Source: Terriglobia bacterium (GTDB lineage Bacteria > Acidobacteriota > Terriglobia > Terriglobales > Acidobacteriaceae). Taken from it: a DNA stretch of 64,000 bases. The position numbers and the translations under genes are program-made. The notes beneath the pieces are model-generated. The model ran no database searches and had not been told where the DNA came from. It saw nothing but the letters and a program-made list of their open reading frames with translations. Positions within the stretch are counted from its first letter, which is position 1. Every line of letters starts with the position of its first letter. The stretch covers positions 1 through 64,000 of the forward strand of contig JAIQET010000001.1 of assembly GCA_020073645.1 (NCBI GenBank), read 5' to 3'. Positions 53,381 through 61,586 of this stretch are shown here, one piece after another.

Positions 53381-54382
53381 TCACAACGTCTTACGGTAAT
53401 GCACACAGCGGTCCACCACCTCGTACCCCAGCGTCTCATGCACGCGTTGCGACACTTCATTATCGACCCAGGTATCCGACGCTATCTCAGCGCACCCCTG
53501 GCTGCGTGCCCAGTCTTCTGCCGCGGCCATAAGTTTCCTGCCCATCCCCTGGTGCCGATGGTTCTCAGCAACGTACCAACCCTCGACATAGCCCACCGGG
53601 CGGGCCGGGTTGCAGCCGTCCGCGTGGGACCGCAAGTCGACCTCCAGAAAACCCGCTAAGGTCCGATCACTCGCCTCGGCCACCAAAATGATAAGCGGCA
53701 TGGTTACGGGAGCCTTGCCTTCGAGAATGAGCGTGAGTTCCCGGGCATGCTCCCCGGCGAAAGACTTGGGCCACAGGGTCTCGCGCATGCGCACGAGTTG
53801 GCCGCAGTCTGGCGGCTCAGCCCGCCTGATGCCTGGATGTCCCGGATTTTCCCCCGACTTTTTCCGAGTTTCTCGCCGCTTCCTGATGAGACCATCTAGC
53901 GCCCATGGGCCAGAACCACCCAAAACAAGGGCCGCCAGACATGCCAGGTACAGGAGGTCGCATTCATAGCCCGGCGGCCCGAACTGTGGACCGGCAGAGG
54001 TCACGGCGATGAGCTTGATCGAACTGAACCCGTAGGGCAGATGCACAGTAACGATAGCCACCAACAGAATCGCTGCTAGCGGTACGCTGGCAAGCGTCAC
54101 GAACGCCCCCAGAAACACTGCGAAACCGCCGGCTATCTCGGCCAGTATGGTCACCCATGCCATGAAATGGGGTAAGGGCACGCCTAGCGCGTGCAGGACC
54201 GTCGCGAATGTGTCAGGGCCCCGTGTCAGCTTGGCGAAACCATGCGCCATAAAGCCACACCCGACGATCAGGCGCAGCACAATGGGAGCCCAGCGGGCCA
54301 ATGGAAATTGATTTGACACCACAAACGGCCCCGCGCCCAATGTTTCCCTGGGTCGGGCCGCTTGGCTCAAGACGTTGTTCAT
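53381..54382 (-). CDS. DoxX-like membrane domain fused to a GNAT (AAC(6')-like) acetyltransferase
   Basis: A single open frame of 333 residues from ATG 54382. Residues about 25-175 have four hydrophobic helices and match DoxX/DoxD-type proteins (VLRLIVGCGFMAHGFAKL, PLAAILLVAIVTVHLPYGF). From about residue 180 a GNAT domain follows: LVRMRETLWPKSFAGEH, then GYVEGWYVAENHRHQGMG (acetyl-CoA loop) and HETLGYEVVDRCVHYRK. The latter half is closest in style to aminoglycoside 6'-N-acetyltransferases. Resistance would need testing. No stop or Shine-Dalgarno site separates the halves. Confidence 0.75.
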   Translation of the reverse strand: MNNVLSQAARPRETLGAGPFVVSNQFPLARWAPIVLRLIVGCGFMAHGFAKLTRGPDTFATVLHALGVPLPHFMAWVTILAEIAGGFAVFLGAFVTLASVPLAAILLVAIVTVHLPYGFSSIKLIAVTSAGPQFGPPGYECDLLYLACLAALVLGGSGPWALDGLIRKRRETRKKSGENPGHPGIRRAEPPDCGQLVRMRETLWPKSFAGEHARELTLILEGKAPVTMPLIILVAEASDRTLAGFLEVDLRSHADGCNPARPVGYVEGWYVAENHRHQGMGRKLMAAAEDWARSQGCAEIASDTWVDNEVSQRVHETLGYEVVDRCVHYRKTL

Positions 54383-54501
54383 GTTCGACAAGCTCGACTC
54401 CGTTGCGATTGAGATACCAGCACGCAGGTATGAAAACCGTATTCAGCGTGTTTGCAAGGTTTGATTCAACACCGGTGAGATGGATGCGCGACTGATGTCA
54501 C

Positions 54502-56259
54502 TTGTTTGTCAAGAGATGTTCGCACCCCATCGGGCGACTTCTTCAACCGTCGCAACCCAGGGCAGACGAGACGCTTCCTCCGCTTTCTGGTTCAGGTTAC
54601 GTTCCGTCCGTCCCCGAGGCACCGAAAGCTGCGGTGGTGGTAAGATACTTGCTAAGAGGTGAGACTGCTTTCGACGAAACGACTGTTGCACGGCTCGATG
54701 CTCTTAGCAGCCAAGCAAACTTAAAGATCCAAGAACTCTCCTATGCCATCAAGGCACAGATAGCCTCGAAGCAGGGCAGCAACGGCCCCAATGAGACCGT
54801 TCGACGGCTGTACAAAGAAATCAGAAAACTCGGAGCTGACTATCTCCGACAGGTCCGACTTCTTCAGCACTCAGCGGGAATCTCCGAGGCAAAAATCAGG
54901 GCCTACGCTCGCGAGCGCCAGAAAAAACTCCTTCCGGATGGCCCTGATCTGTTGTGGCGGGCAGAGATTGAGCAGGTCAACAAAACTCAAGACATGGATC
55001 CGTTGGTGCGAAGCGCATTGGTGCGACTCACCAACTCGGTCGATCTAAGCTGGCTTCAGCAGGAGGCCCGCAAGCCGTACCGTCTGGGGCATTCCTTCCT
55101 TGCGAACCCGCTTCACCTCGTCAACGGCATTCGCGTTGGAACGGCCCCCGGCGTCGAGGGTCCGCAGCGGTTCGCACGAATGCTGCTGCTAGCAGAAGAT
55201 CACCTCAAGAAGCGCATCGATTTGGACTTCTTTTCCACGGCGGCCCTGGTACCAGAGCTCGCCGCCCTCGGGACCAGCCTTGAACAGATTTCGGCCCTCG
55301 GCCCCGAGGCCGAAAGGAAGATGGCTGCCCTTCCGGGGATGACGGACGAGCAAGTAAGCTCGACGATTTACGAGCTACTGGTAGGCGCCGCAGGCGTGAG
55401 AACTGGCCTCGACCTCACGATGATCGCCGAAGACAGATCAAAGAAAGTACCAGAGTACCGCATCAACAATCTTCATTCGGTTCCAGCGGTTCTGGAATGC
55501 AAACGACGCAGGGGTCTGACAGACTATGAATTAGAAGAGGCCGCGCGTGTGGAGCGCTTATACAATTTTGTGCGGCCAGGACTTCGCGACCGCGGAGTGT
55601 ACGGTTCCCTTGAGGTCTCCTTCGGCATCCCCGTTCAGCGTGTTCCGTTTGGGGAGTTCGTGGAGCTAACGGAGAAAGCGGTGGCGAAGCCGGACGGGCA
55701 GAACGCGAAGCGCGCGAGTTGGGGTTCGTTGGCCTTCCGACCCCTCCCGTATCGCCGGAGTATTACAGGGACGCGGCTGTATTCGCCCGAATATCTCGAA
55801 GAAGTGTTTGGCTGGAGCCCGGATCAGGACGAGTGGGATGGGATACTCTGCGAGGTTGAGCCACCTGTGAGAGTCGACGTCGAGATCTTCATGAAGCCAT
55901 TGTGCCTGAAGTGGAGAAGCGAGAGCGAGGAGGCCCTTCTGAAAAAGGCACGAGGGATAAAATCGCTTTGGACCGATGCAATGAAGCAGATTCCGGAGGG
56001 AGAGATGGGGTTTATCTACGTAGCGTACCCTGAGGGTTCTCGGGCAGCGATAGCGGACGCCCGCACCCGTCAAATAAAGAAGGAACTCAATGAAGTCTGG
56101 CACCGCTGGTCAATACGGGCACCAGCGACGATCGTCAGTCGCCTGTATGCCCGCGCCTTAGGCGTGGGTGTCCCTGACTTGATCGAAAACGTCCTGCTTG
56201 CGGCAACAGCGGGCGAGGAGTTTTGGCTAACAAAACTGCCGCAACGCATCTTTACGTAA
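54502..56259 (+). CDS. unrecognised protein with possible PD-(D/E)XK nuclease core
   Basis: Up to 585 residues from TTG 54502. The true start is uncertain; the first 45 residues look non-conserved, and GTG 54634 is another option. The N-terminal half is helical and charged. In the middle, GVRTGLDLTMIAED and, about 22 residues later, PAVLECKRRRGL show the acidic...(D/E)xK spacing of PD-(D/E)XK nucleases. The C-terminal part (about 380-585) is mixed, with VEIFMKPLCLKWRSES. I cannot assign a family. No methyltransferase lies nearby, so it is not an ordinary restriction system. The GC content seems a little lower than that of its neighbours. Confidence 0.7.
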   Translation: MFVKRCSHPIGRLLQPSQPRADETLPPLSGSGYVPSVPEAPKAAVVVRYLLRGETAFDETTVARLDALSSQANLKIQELSYAIKAQIASKQGSNGPNETVRRLYKEIRKLGADYLRQVRLLQHSAGISEAKIRAYARERQKKLLPDGPDLLWRAEIEQVNKTQDMDPLVRSALVRLTNSVDLSWLQQEARKPYRLGHSFLANPLHLVNGIRVGTAPGVEGPQRFARMLLLAEDHLKKRIDLDFFSTAALVPELAALGTSLEQISALGPEAERKMAALPGMTDEQVSSTIYELLVGAAGVRTGLDLTMIAEDRSKKVPEYRINNLHSVPAVLECKRRRGLTDYELEEAARVERLYNFVRPGLRDRGVYGSLEVSFGIPVQRVPFGEFVELTEKAVAKPDGQNAKRASWGSLAFRPLPYRRSITGTRLYSPEYLEEVFGWSPDQDEWDGILCEVEPPVRVDVEIFMKPLCLKWRSESEEALLKKARGIKSLWTDAMKQIPEGEMGFIYVAYPEGSRAAIADARTRQIKKELNEVWHRWSIRAPATIVSRLYARALGVGVPDLIENVLLAATAGEEFWLTKLPQRIFT

Positions 56260-56355
56260 AGGGCGGGCCCGCATCCGTGTACATCATCAACACCATCCAC
56301 CGCCAACGGCATCCAACGTTTATATTGTTTGGGCAAAGCAACGAAAGGCGGACGC

Positions 56356-57606
56356 GTGAAACGACGGGTGGTCATTACCGGGATGGGGGCGGTCAGCCCC
56401 AACGGCGTAGGCAATGCTGCCTTCGCCGAGGGCATTCTGGCCGGTCGCAGCGGCGTGGGACGCATTTCGCGCTTCGATCCGGCTGAGGTTTCCGTGCAAA
56501 TTGCCGGAGAAGTGCGCGACTTCGACGAACTGGCTTGGGTGGAGAAGCGCGAGCGCAAGCATGTGTCGCGCGTGCTCCCACTGGCGTTAGCGGCCTCCAC
56601 TGAAGCTCTGCGCGAGGCCGGGATTGATCCCGCTTCCCTGCCCCTGGAACACAAGCGCCGCTTTGGCGTGATTCTCGGTTCCGGCGGCGGCTCACAGGAG
56701 TTCACCGAGGAACAGTACCGGCTGTTCTTCCATCAGCAATACAAGCAGATGAGCCTGTTCTGCGTGCCCACCGGGGTGATGGGAACGTTGTCCAGCGAAC
56801 TGAGCGTGCGTTTCGGCTTGCGAGGGGCGAGTCACGTGATCACTACGGGCTGCACGTCTTCCACCGATGCTCTCGGATATTCCCTACGGCAGATTCAGTC
56901 CGGGCGGCTGGATATGGTGCTGAGCGGCGGAGCGGATGCACCGATCGCACTCGGCATCATCAAGGGATTCATCCTGATGAAGATTCTGACTGACTCCTGG
57001 AACCATGCTCCAGAGCGCGGCTCGCGGCCGTTCTCGGTAGACCGCGACGGCTTCGTGCTGGCCGAAGGGGCATGGATGTTTGTGTTGGAAGAATACGAAC
57101 ACGCCCGGGCGCGTGGAGCCAAAGTGCTGGCGGAAATCTGCGGGTACGGTTCCACGTGCGAAGCTTTCCACCGCGTGCGCCTGCAGGAATGCGGCGAGGA
57201 ACCGGCGCGGGCCATCGAGCTGGCGATGAAGCAGGCCGGGATCGCCGCGCAGGATGTTCACTACGTCAACCTGCATGGGACTTCAACCCAGTTGAACGAT
57301 CGCATCGAGACGCGGGCCTTGAAGCTGGCGCTGGGCGAGCAGGCGCGGCAAGTACCGATGTCGGCATTGAAGTCACAGATTGGACATCCCCAGGGGGCGT
57401 GTGGCGCGGCGGGCGTGGCGGCTACCATCGTGGCCATGCAGCGTGGGCAGATTCCCCCCACCATTAATCTGGAGACACCTGACCCAGAGTGCGATTTGGA
57501 TTATGTGCCGGAAGCGGGCCGCAGGAAGATCATCGAGCACGCGGTGTGCAATTGCATTGCGTTCGGGTCAAAGAATTCGGCGCTGGTGCTGCGGAAAGTC
57601 GCTTAG
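56356..57606 (+). CDS. beta-ketoacyl-ACP synthase II-like (FabF family)
   Basis: A 416-residue thiolase-fold condensing enzyme from GTG 56356 (KRRVVITGMGAVSPNG). The catalytic triad is complete: Cys in ITTGCTSSTDALG, His in NLHGTSTQLND and His in ALKSQIGHPQGACGA. It extends acyl chains on ACP. Some positions differ from housekeeping FabF (FHQQYKQMSLFCVPTGVM), and no other fab genes are adjacent, so a specialised fatty-acid or polyketide role is possible. Confidence 0.88.
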   Translation: MKRRVVITGMGAVSPNGVGNAAFAEGILAGRSGVGRISRFDPAEVSVQIAGEVRDFDELAWVEKRERKHVSRVLPLALAASTEALREAGIDPASLPLEHKRRFGVILGSGGGSQEFTEEQYRLFFHQQYKQMSLFCVPTGVMGTLSSELSVRFGLRGASHVITTGCTSSTDALGYSLRQIQSGRLDMVLSGGADAPIALGIIKGFILMKILTDSWNHAPERGSRPFSVDRDGFVLAEGAWMFVLEEYEHARARGAKVLAEICGYGSTCEAFHRVRLQECGEEPARAIELAMKQAGIAAQDVHYVNLHGTSTQLNDRIETRALKLALGEQARQVPMSALKSQIGHPQGACGAAGVAATIVAMQRGQIPPTINLETPDPECDLDYVPEAGRRKIIEHAVCNCIAFGSKNSALVLRKVA

Positions 57607-57633
57607 CGCTCGAGGTCCTTGCCGCTCCACGCA

Positions 57634-57679
57634 AGATCCTTCGCCCGGCTGAACTGCGCCGGGGCTTCGGGATGACGCC
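57634..57679. repeat. dispersed intergenic repeat, copy 2
   Basis: AGATCCTTCGCCCGGCTGAA through GGGGCTTCGGGATGACGCC is nearly identical to 7149-7193 and in the same orientation. Confidence 0.75.
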
Positions 57680-57765
57680 ATTCTGGGGGAAGGTCCTCAG
57701 TTCCTTGCCTTGCGCACCTTTGCCTCCTTCCGTTACATTCGCGGGTTCACTTCCTCGGGGGAATT

Positions 57766-59061
57766 ATGAAGCGCCTTTGCTTGCATCTACTGCCGATTCT
57801 GTTTGCTGCTCTCGTTGCTTCTCTACCTGACTTAGCCTTTGCTGCACCGGGCGCGGTGCGCTGTGGCAAGTTGCTGGACGTGCGTGCAGGGCGCATGCTC
57901 GACGACCAGACCGTGGTATTCGATGACGCTGGGGTCATAACGTCGGTTGGGCCGGCGTCTTCTGCAACGCTTCCCGCTGGAGTGAGCCCTGTGGACCTTT
58001 CCGGTTCGACCTGCCTGCCCGGGTTGATTGACGTGCACACGCACATCACTGGCAACGCCAACGAGCATGGCTATCGCGGGCTGGGGATTTCGGTTCCGCG
58101 CGAAGCCATCAATGGAGTGAAGAATGCGCGGATCACGCTGCGCGCCGGCTTCACGACCATCCGCAACGTGGGGGCGCGCGACTTCACGGATGTCGCCTTG
58201 CGCGATGCGATCAACGCCGGGGACGTGGAGGGACCGCGCATGCTGGTGTCCGGGCCGGCGCTCGGTATCACGGGCGGGCATTGCGATGAAAACCTCTTGC
58301 CCTACGATTTTCACTACAAAGCGGAGGGCGTGGCCGACGGGCCGTGGGCGGCGCGGGCGAAGGTGCGCGAGGTCATCAAGTACGGGGCCGACCTGATCAA
58401 GATTTGCGCGTCCGGCGGCGTGCTGAGCAAGGGCGACCTGCCGGACGCGCCGCAGTACACCCTGGAAGAAATGCAGGACATCGCGGCGGAAGCCCACAGA
58501 CTGGGGCGCAAAGTGGCAGCCCATGCGCACGGCACGGAGTCCATCAAGGAGGCGATCCGCGCAGGCATTGATTCCATCGAACACTCCAGCCTGATTGACG
58601 ACGAGGGCATCCGCCTGGCCAAGGAACACGGAACCTACCTGGTCTTCGATATCTACAACGACGACTACATCCTTGCGATGGGTGAGAAGTCCGGGATGCT
58701 GCCGGAATCCATCGAGAAAGAGCGAAAGATCGGGCGATTGCAGCGGGAGAATTTCCGCAAGGCATTCCTGGCGGGAGCCAAGATGGCGTTCGGGACGGAT
58801 GCGGGGGTGTATCCGCACGGCGACAACGCCAAACAATTCGCCAAGATGGTGGAGTTCGGCATGAAGCCGATCGATGCCATCCAGGCGGCTACGATCACCG
58901 CCGCAGACCTGATGGGTTGGTCGGACAAGGTCGGGGCGCTGGAGAAAGGCCACTACGCGGACGTGATCGCGGTGCAGGGAGACCCGCTAACGGACGCGCG
59001 AGTGCTGGAGAACGTGAAGTTCGTAATGAAGGGCGGTCGCGTGGTGAAGAACGAGATGTAG
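57766..59061 (+). CDS. exported metal-dependent amidohydrolase
   Basis: A 431-residue protein with a signal peptide (LLPILFAALVASLPDLAFAA). The amidohydrolase-superfamily metal ligands are LIDVHTHITG (HxH), LIKICASGG (Lys, often carboxylated), AAHAHGTE, SIEHSSLIDD and FGTDAGVYPHG (catalytic Asp). This matches the imidazolonepropionase-like/prolidase group that cleaves dipeptides or cyclic amides. The DinB gene starts 9 bases after its stop, so they are probably co-transcribed. Confidence 0.9.
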   Translation: MKRLCLHLLPILFAALVASLPDLAFAAPGAVRCGKLLDVRAGRMLDDQTVVFDDAGVITSVGPASSATLPAGVSPVDLSGSTCLPGLIDVHTHITGNANEHGYRGLGISVPREAINGVKNARITLRAGFTTIRNVGARDFTDVALRDAINAGDVEGPRMLVSGPALGITGGHCDENLLPYDFHYKAEGVADGPWAARAKVREVIKYGADLIKICASGGVLSKGDLPDAPQYTLEEMQDIAAEAHRLGRKVAAHAHGTESIKEAIRAGIDSIEHSSLIDDEGIRLAKEHGTYLVFDIYNDDYILAMGEKSGMLPESIEKERKIGRLQRENFRKAFLAGAKMAFGTDAGVYPHGDNAKQFAKMVEFGMKPIDAIQAATITAADLMGWSDKVGALEKGHYADVIAVQGDPLTDARVLENVKFVMKGGRVVKNEM

Positions 59062-59069
59062 GACCTCTT

Positions 59070-59570
59070 ATGGAAAAATTACCCGCCATCGTGGCAGAGG
59101 GCCTTGTTGCGCGTTACACCGAGCTTGCCGGCAAGGTACGGGAGCTGGCCGCACCGCTTTCGGATGAGCAGTTCTGGCGCAAGCCGTTTGCTTTTGGCAA
59201 CAGCTTTGGGCACGTGGTGCTGCATCTGACCGGGAACCTGAATTACTACATTGGTGCAGAAGTCGCCCGAACCGGATATATCAGAGACCGGGATCGCGAG
59301 TTCACCGAGACGGAGCGTGCACCCAAGAAAGAAATATTATGTCGTTTCGACGAGGCGATCGGTGTGGTGGTGAAAGCCATCCGGGCGCAGTCGCCAGAGG
59401 ATTGGTCCAAGGCATACACCGCGTTACGCGAGGATGATGCGGGCAATCGCTTCAACATCTTCCTGAGATGTGCGACCCACCTTCACCACCATGTGGGACA
59501 GATGATGTATTTGTGCTTTGAGCTGAAGCGGCAAGGCAGCGGACGCTGGCGACCTGAATCGCAGCGCTGA
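59070..59570 (+). CDS. DinB superfamily protein
   Basis: A 166-residue protein from ATG 59070, chosen because it starts 9 bases after the preceding stop; a longer frame lies within that gene. It is a four-helix-bundle DinB-type protein with metal-ligand histidines in FGHVVLHLTGNLN (helix 2) and THLHHHVGQM (helix 4). DinB members include thiol-dependent transferases (bacillithiol/mycothiol type), though many are uncharacterised. The C-terminus is polar. Confidence 0.82.
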   Translation: MEKLPAIVAEGLVARYTELAGKVRELAAPLSDEQFWRKPFAFGNSFGHVVLHLTGNLNYYIGAEVARTGYIRDRDREFTETERAPKKEILCRFDEAIGVVVKAIRAQSPEDWSKAYTALREDDAGNRFNIFLRCATHLHHHVGQMMYLCFELKRQGSGRWRPESQR

Positions 59571-59604
59571 AGCGCTGCGCCACCCAAAATCCACGGAGCG
59601 GGAT

Positions 59605-60372
59605 TCACGCCAGCAAATGCAGGACGGTCTGCTCCACTTTCGGCCAGGCCACGGAGTGGGGATCAATCAATTCGAAATGACCTGCACGGGAGACTTCCAG
59701 CAGGTGCACGTCCTCTCCGCGTTTCTTTTTCTGCTCCGCGTAGTTGTGGCTGAAGTCCGGCGGCACTACGTCGTCTCCTAGACCGTGGATCAGCCATTGC
59801 GTGGCGCCCTTGATGGAAAGCTCCATGGGGTCGGCGTCGCGGTAGTGTTCGGGTACGTCTTTGGGCTTGCCTCCGAGAAACTCGACGACCGCGTCGTTGC
59901 TCAGGTGCTGCTCCCAGGCGCGCTGCAAGTCCACGACGCCGGCAAGTGAAATCACGCGTTTGACGCGCGGCTCGTGCGCAGCCAGACACAACGCAAGCTG
60001 GCCACCGGCGGAGTGGCCCATGACCAGAGTTTTGTCCGTGTCCAGGCTGTATTTCTTCGCGATCTGCGGCAGGAAGCGATAGCCCCTCCCGATGTCCTCA
60101 AACGTGCCCGGCCATCCCCCACCCTCATTGCCCACGCGGCGATATTCCAGGTTCCAGGTGGCCAAACCCTTGGCCGTGAGCGCTGCGCAGAGATGCCCGG
60201 CGTGGGCCAGGTCGTAGCCGGCGCGCCAATAGCCTCCGTGGATGTTCATCACCACCGGGAACGGTCCCTTGCCTTTAGGGAGGCGCAGATCGCCGAACTG
60301 GTTGCGATCGGTGCCGTAGGGCAGACGTGTGTCCGCTGGTGGTGGCGGCAGAGTGAGGATATCATCCGACAT
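59605..60372 (-). CDS. alpha/beta hydrolase
   Basis: A 255-residue esterase/lipase-fold protein. The oxyanion-hole HGGYWRAG and the nucleophile elbow MGHSAGGQ (Ser near 119) are clear. Asp is likely in HGLGDDVVPP, and the catalytic His is in GHFELIDP near the C-terminus. This is the BD-FAE/kynurenine-formamidase-like group acting on small esters or amides. No signal peptide, so cytosolic. Confidence 0.88.
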   Translation of the reverse strand: MSDDILTLPPPPADTRLPYGTDRNQFGDLRLPKGKGPFPVVMNIHGGYWRAGYDLAHAGHLCAALTAKGLATWNLEYRRVGNEGGGWPGTFEDIGRGYRFLPQIAKKYSLDTDKTLVMGHSAGGQLALCLAAHEPRVKRVISLAGVVDLQRAWEQHLSNDAVVEFLGGKPKDVPEHYRDADPMELSIKGATQWLIHGLGDDVVPPDFSHNYAEQKKKRGEDVHLLEVSRAGHFELIDPHSVAWPKVEQTVLHLLA

Positions 60373-60673
60373 GCGAAAGGCATTCTAACCCGTTGTATTG
60401 GCGCATCGCAGCTTCAGAGGAATTCGCCGGTGGAGCGGCAAATCACAGAAAGGAAAAGCCAAGGTGCCTGGCCCCAAAACAGGAAACGGCAGGAAACGGG
60501 ATTTTTCCAGACTAGGAAGCTGTCACATGGGTACGGTGTCGCCCGTCACCGCAATTCCGGAGCCCTGCGCCTATCGTTCCTTATGTTCAAAGAATTTCGT
60601 TTCCAGATCCCCCGCTCCCAGCGGGGTAACTTCCTATCCTGACAAACCATAAGAACGAAAGGAGAATTCCCCC
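60373..60673. other. divergent intergenic region, nothing recognised
   Basis: About 300 bases with no convincing gene, RNA or repeat. It must carry the promoters of the hydrolase and the ABM-domain gene. GAAAGGAG at 60658-60665 serves the latter. Confidence 0.4.
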
Positions 60674-60997
60674 ATGTTTGCACGTATCCTTGAGTTCGTC
60701 CCCAAGATGGAAAGGAAAGAGGAACTCATCAGAATGGTCAAGAAGGATGTTCTGCCCGTTCTGAAGAAGCAGACCGGCTTCCTCGAGATCCTCCCCTTCA
60801 TTCCTGAGATCAAGAGTGAGAAAGTAGTCGTTATCGGCCTGTGGAATGAGCGGAAGGACTTTGAGCGCTATGAGCGCGAGTGGTTCCCCAAGGTCGAGGA
60901 GATGCTGCATCCCTATCTGACCACCCCGATCACCTGGAAGCTGTACACCGTCGAGACCACCCTCTGCGAGCACTTCGAGAGGGCCCTGACGGTCTAG
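60674..60997 (+). CDS. small ABM/dimeric alpha-beta barrel protein
   Basis: A 107-residue protein. FARILEFVPKMERKEELIRM and a central TGFLEILPF...VVVIGLWNERKDFERYE resemble the antibiotic biosynthesis monooxygenase (ABM) fold, a dimeric ferredoxin-like barrel. It could be a small oxygenase or heme-binding subunit. No catalytic residue can be assigned. It ends before a clear terminator. Confidence 0.65.
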   Translation: MFARILEFVPKMERKEELIRMVKKDVLPVLKKQTGFLEILPFIPEIKSEKVVVIGLWNERKDFERYEREWFPKVEEMLHPYLTTPITWKLYTVETTLCEHFERALTV

Positions 60998-61022
60998 GCC
61001 AAGCGCAGGAAGCAATACCTGG

Positions 61023-61053
61023 CCGGAGCAACCCCTAGTTGCTTCGGCTTTTA
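61023..61053 (+). terminator. rho-independent terminator after the ABM-domain gene
   Basis: CCGGAGCAA (61023-61031) pairs with TTGCTTCGG (61039-61047) with one G.U pair. The loop is CCCCTAG, followed by CTTTTACTTT. Confidence 0.75.
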
Positions 61054-61125
61054 CTTTCTCCCGTTCCCTCGGCCGGGCCGTACCGCATCTCGCACTGGCA
61101 GGGAAGAAACGGCTCGCGCTCGACT

Positions 61126-61368
61126 CTAATGCTCCTTGAGCTTGAGCTTGGACTTGTTTTCTTCCAGGAATTCGCGAAGTCTCTCGGCCACGTCCAGCAG
61201 CCGTATCCACTGTTCGTAGTAGAGGGTGACCGGAAAGCGGCCCAGGCCGTAGACGCTGACTCCGCCTTTTTCGCTCACCCGGAAATCCAGGCTGCCCGTG
61301 CGGCGCGGGCCCTGCTTCTCCAGTTCCGCGAGCCGGGCTTTCAGTTCTTCATAGGTTGGTTCAGGCAT
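61126..61368 (-). CDS. small conserved-looking protein of unknown function
   Basis: An 80-residue protein from ATG 61368, preceded by GAGG; longer frames lack similarity. It begins with a helical stretch (EELKARLAELEKQG), then a beta-rich core DFRVSEKGGVSVYGLGRF and a helix YYEQWIRLLDVAERLREFL. I have seen this pattern in other small proteins of unknown function. No motif indicates a role. Confidence 0.7.
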   Translation of the reverse strand: MPEPTYEELKARLAELEKQGPRRTGSLDFRVSEKGGVSVYGLGRFPVTLYYEQWIRLLDVAERLREFLEENKSKLKLKEH

Positions 61369-61586
61369 GGCAATACCTCGGATGATGACATTAGGAACCC
61401 ATGATAGAGGTTTCGACGAAGATCGTCGAACGGGCACACCAAAACAGCCGGCACCCGGCCACTATGGAAGGGTCAGGGTGCTGTGTTCCTCCATTGAGCC
61501 ATAACAGTATGAGTAGGTGATGCGCAGCGTTTTATGCACGTGGGGCGCGGGGTCGGTGCCCATGGTGGTACTGCTGACGTCCAAAC

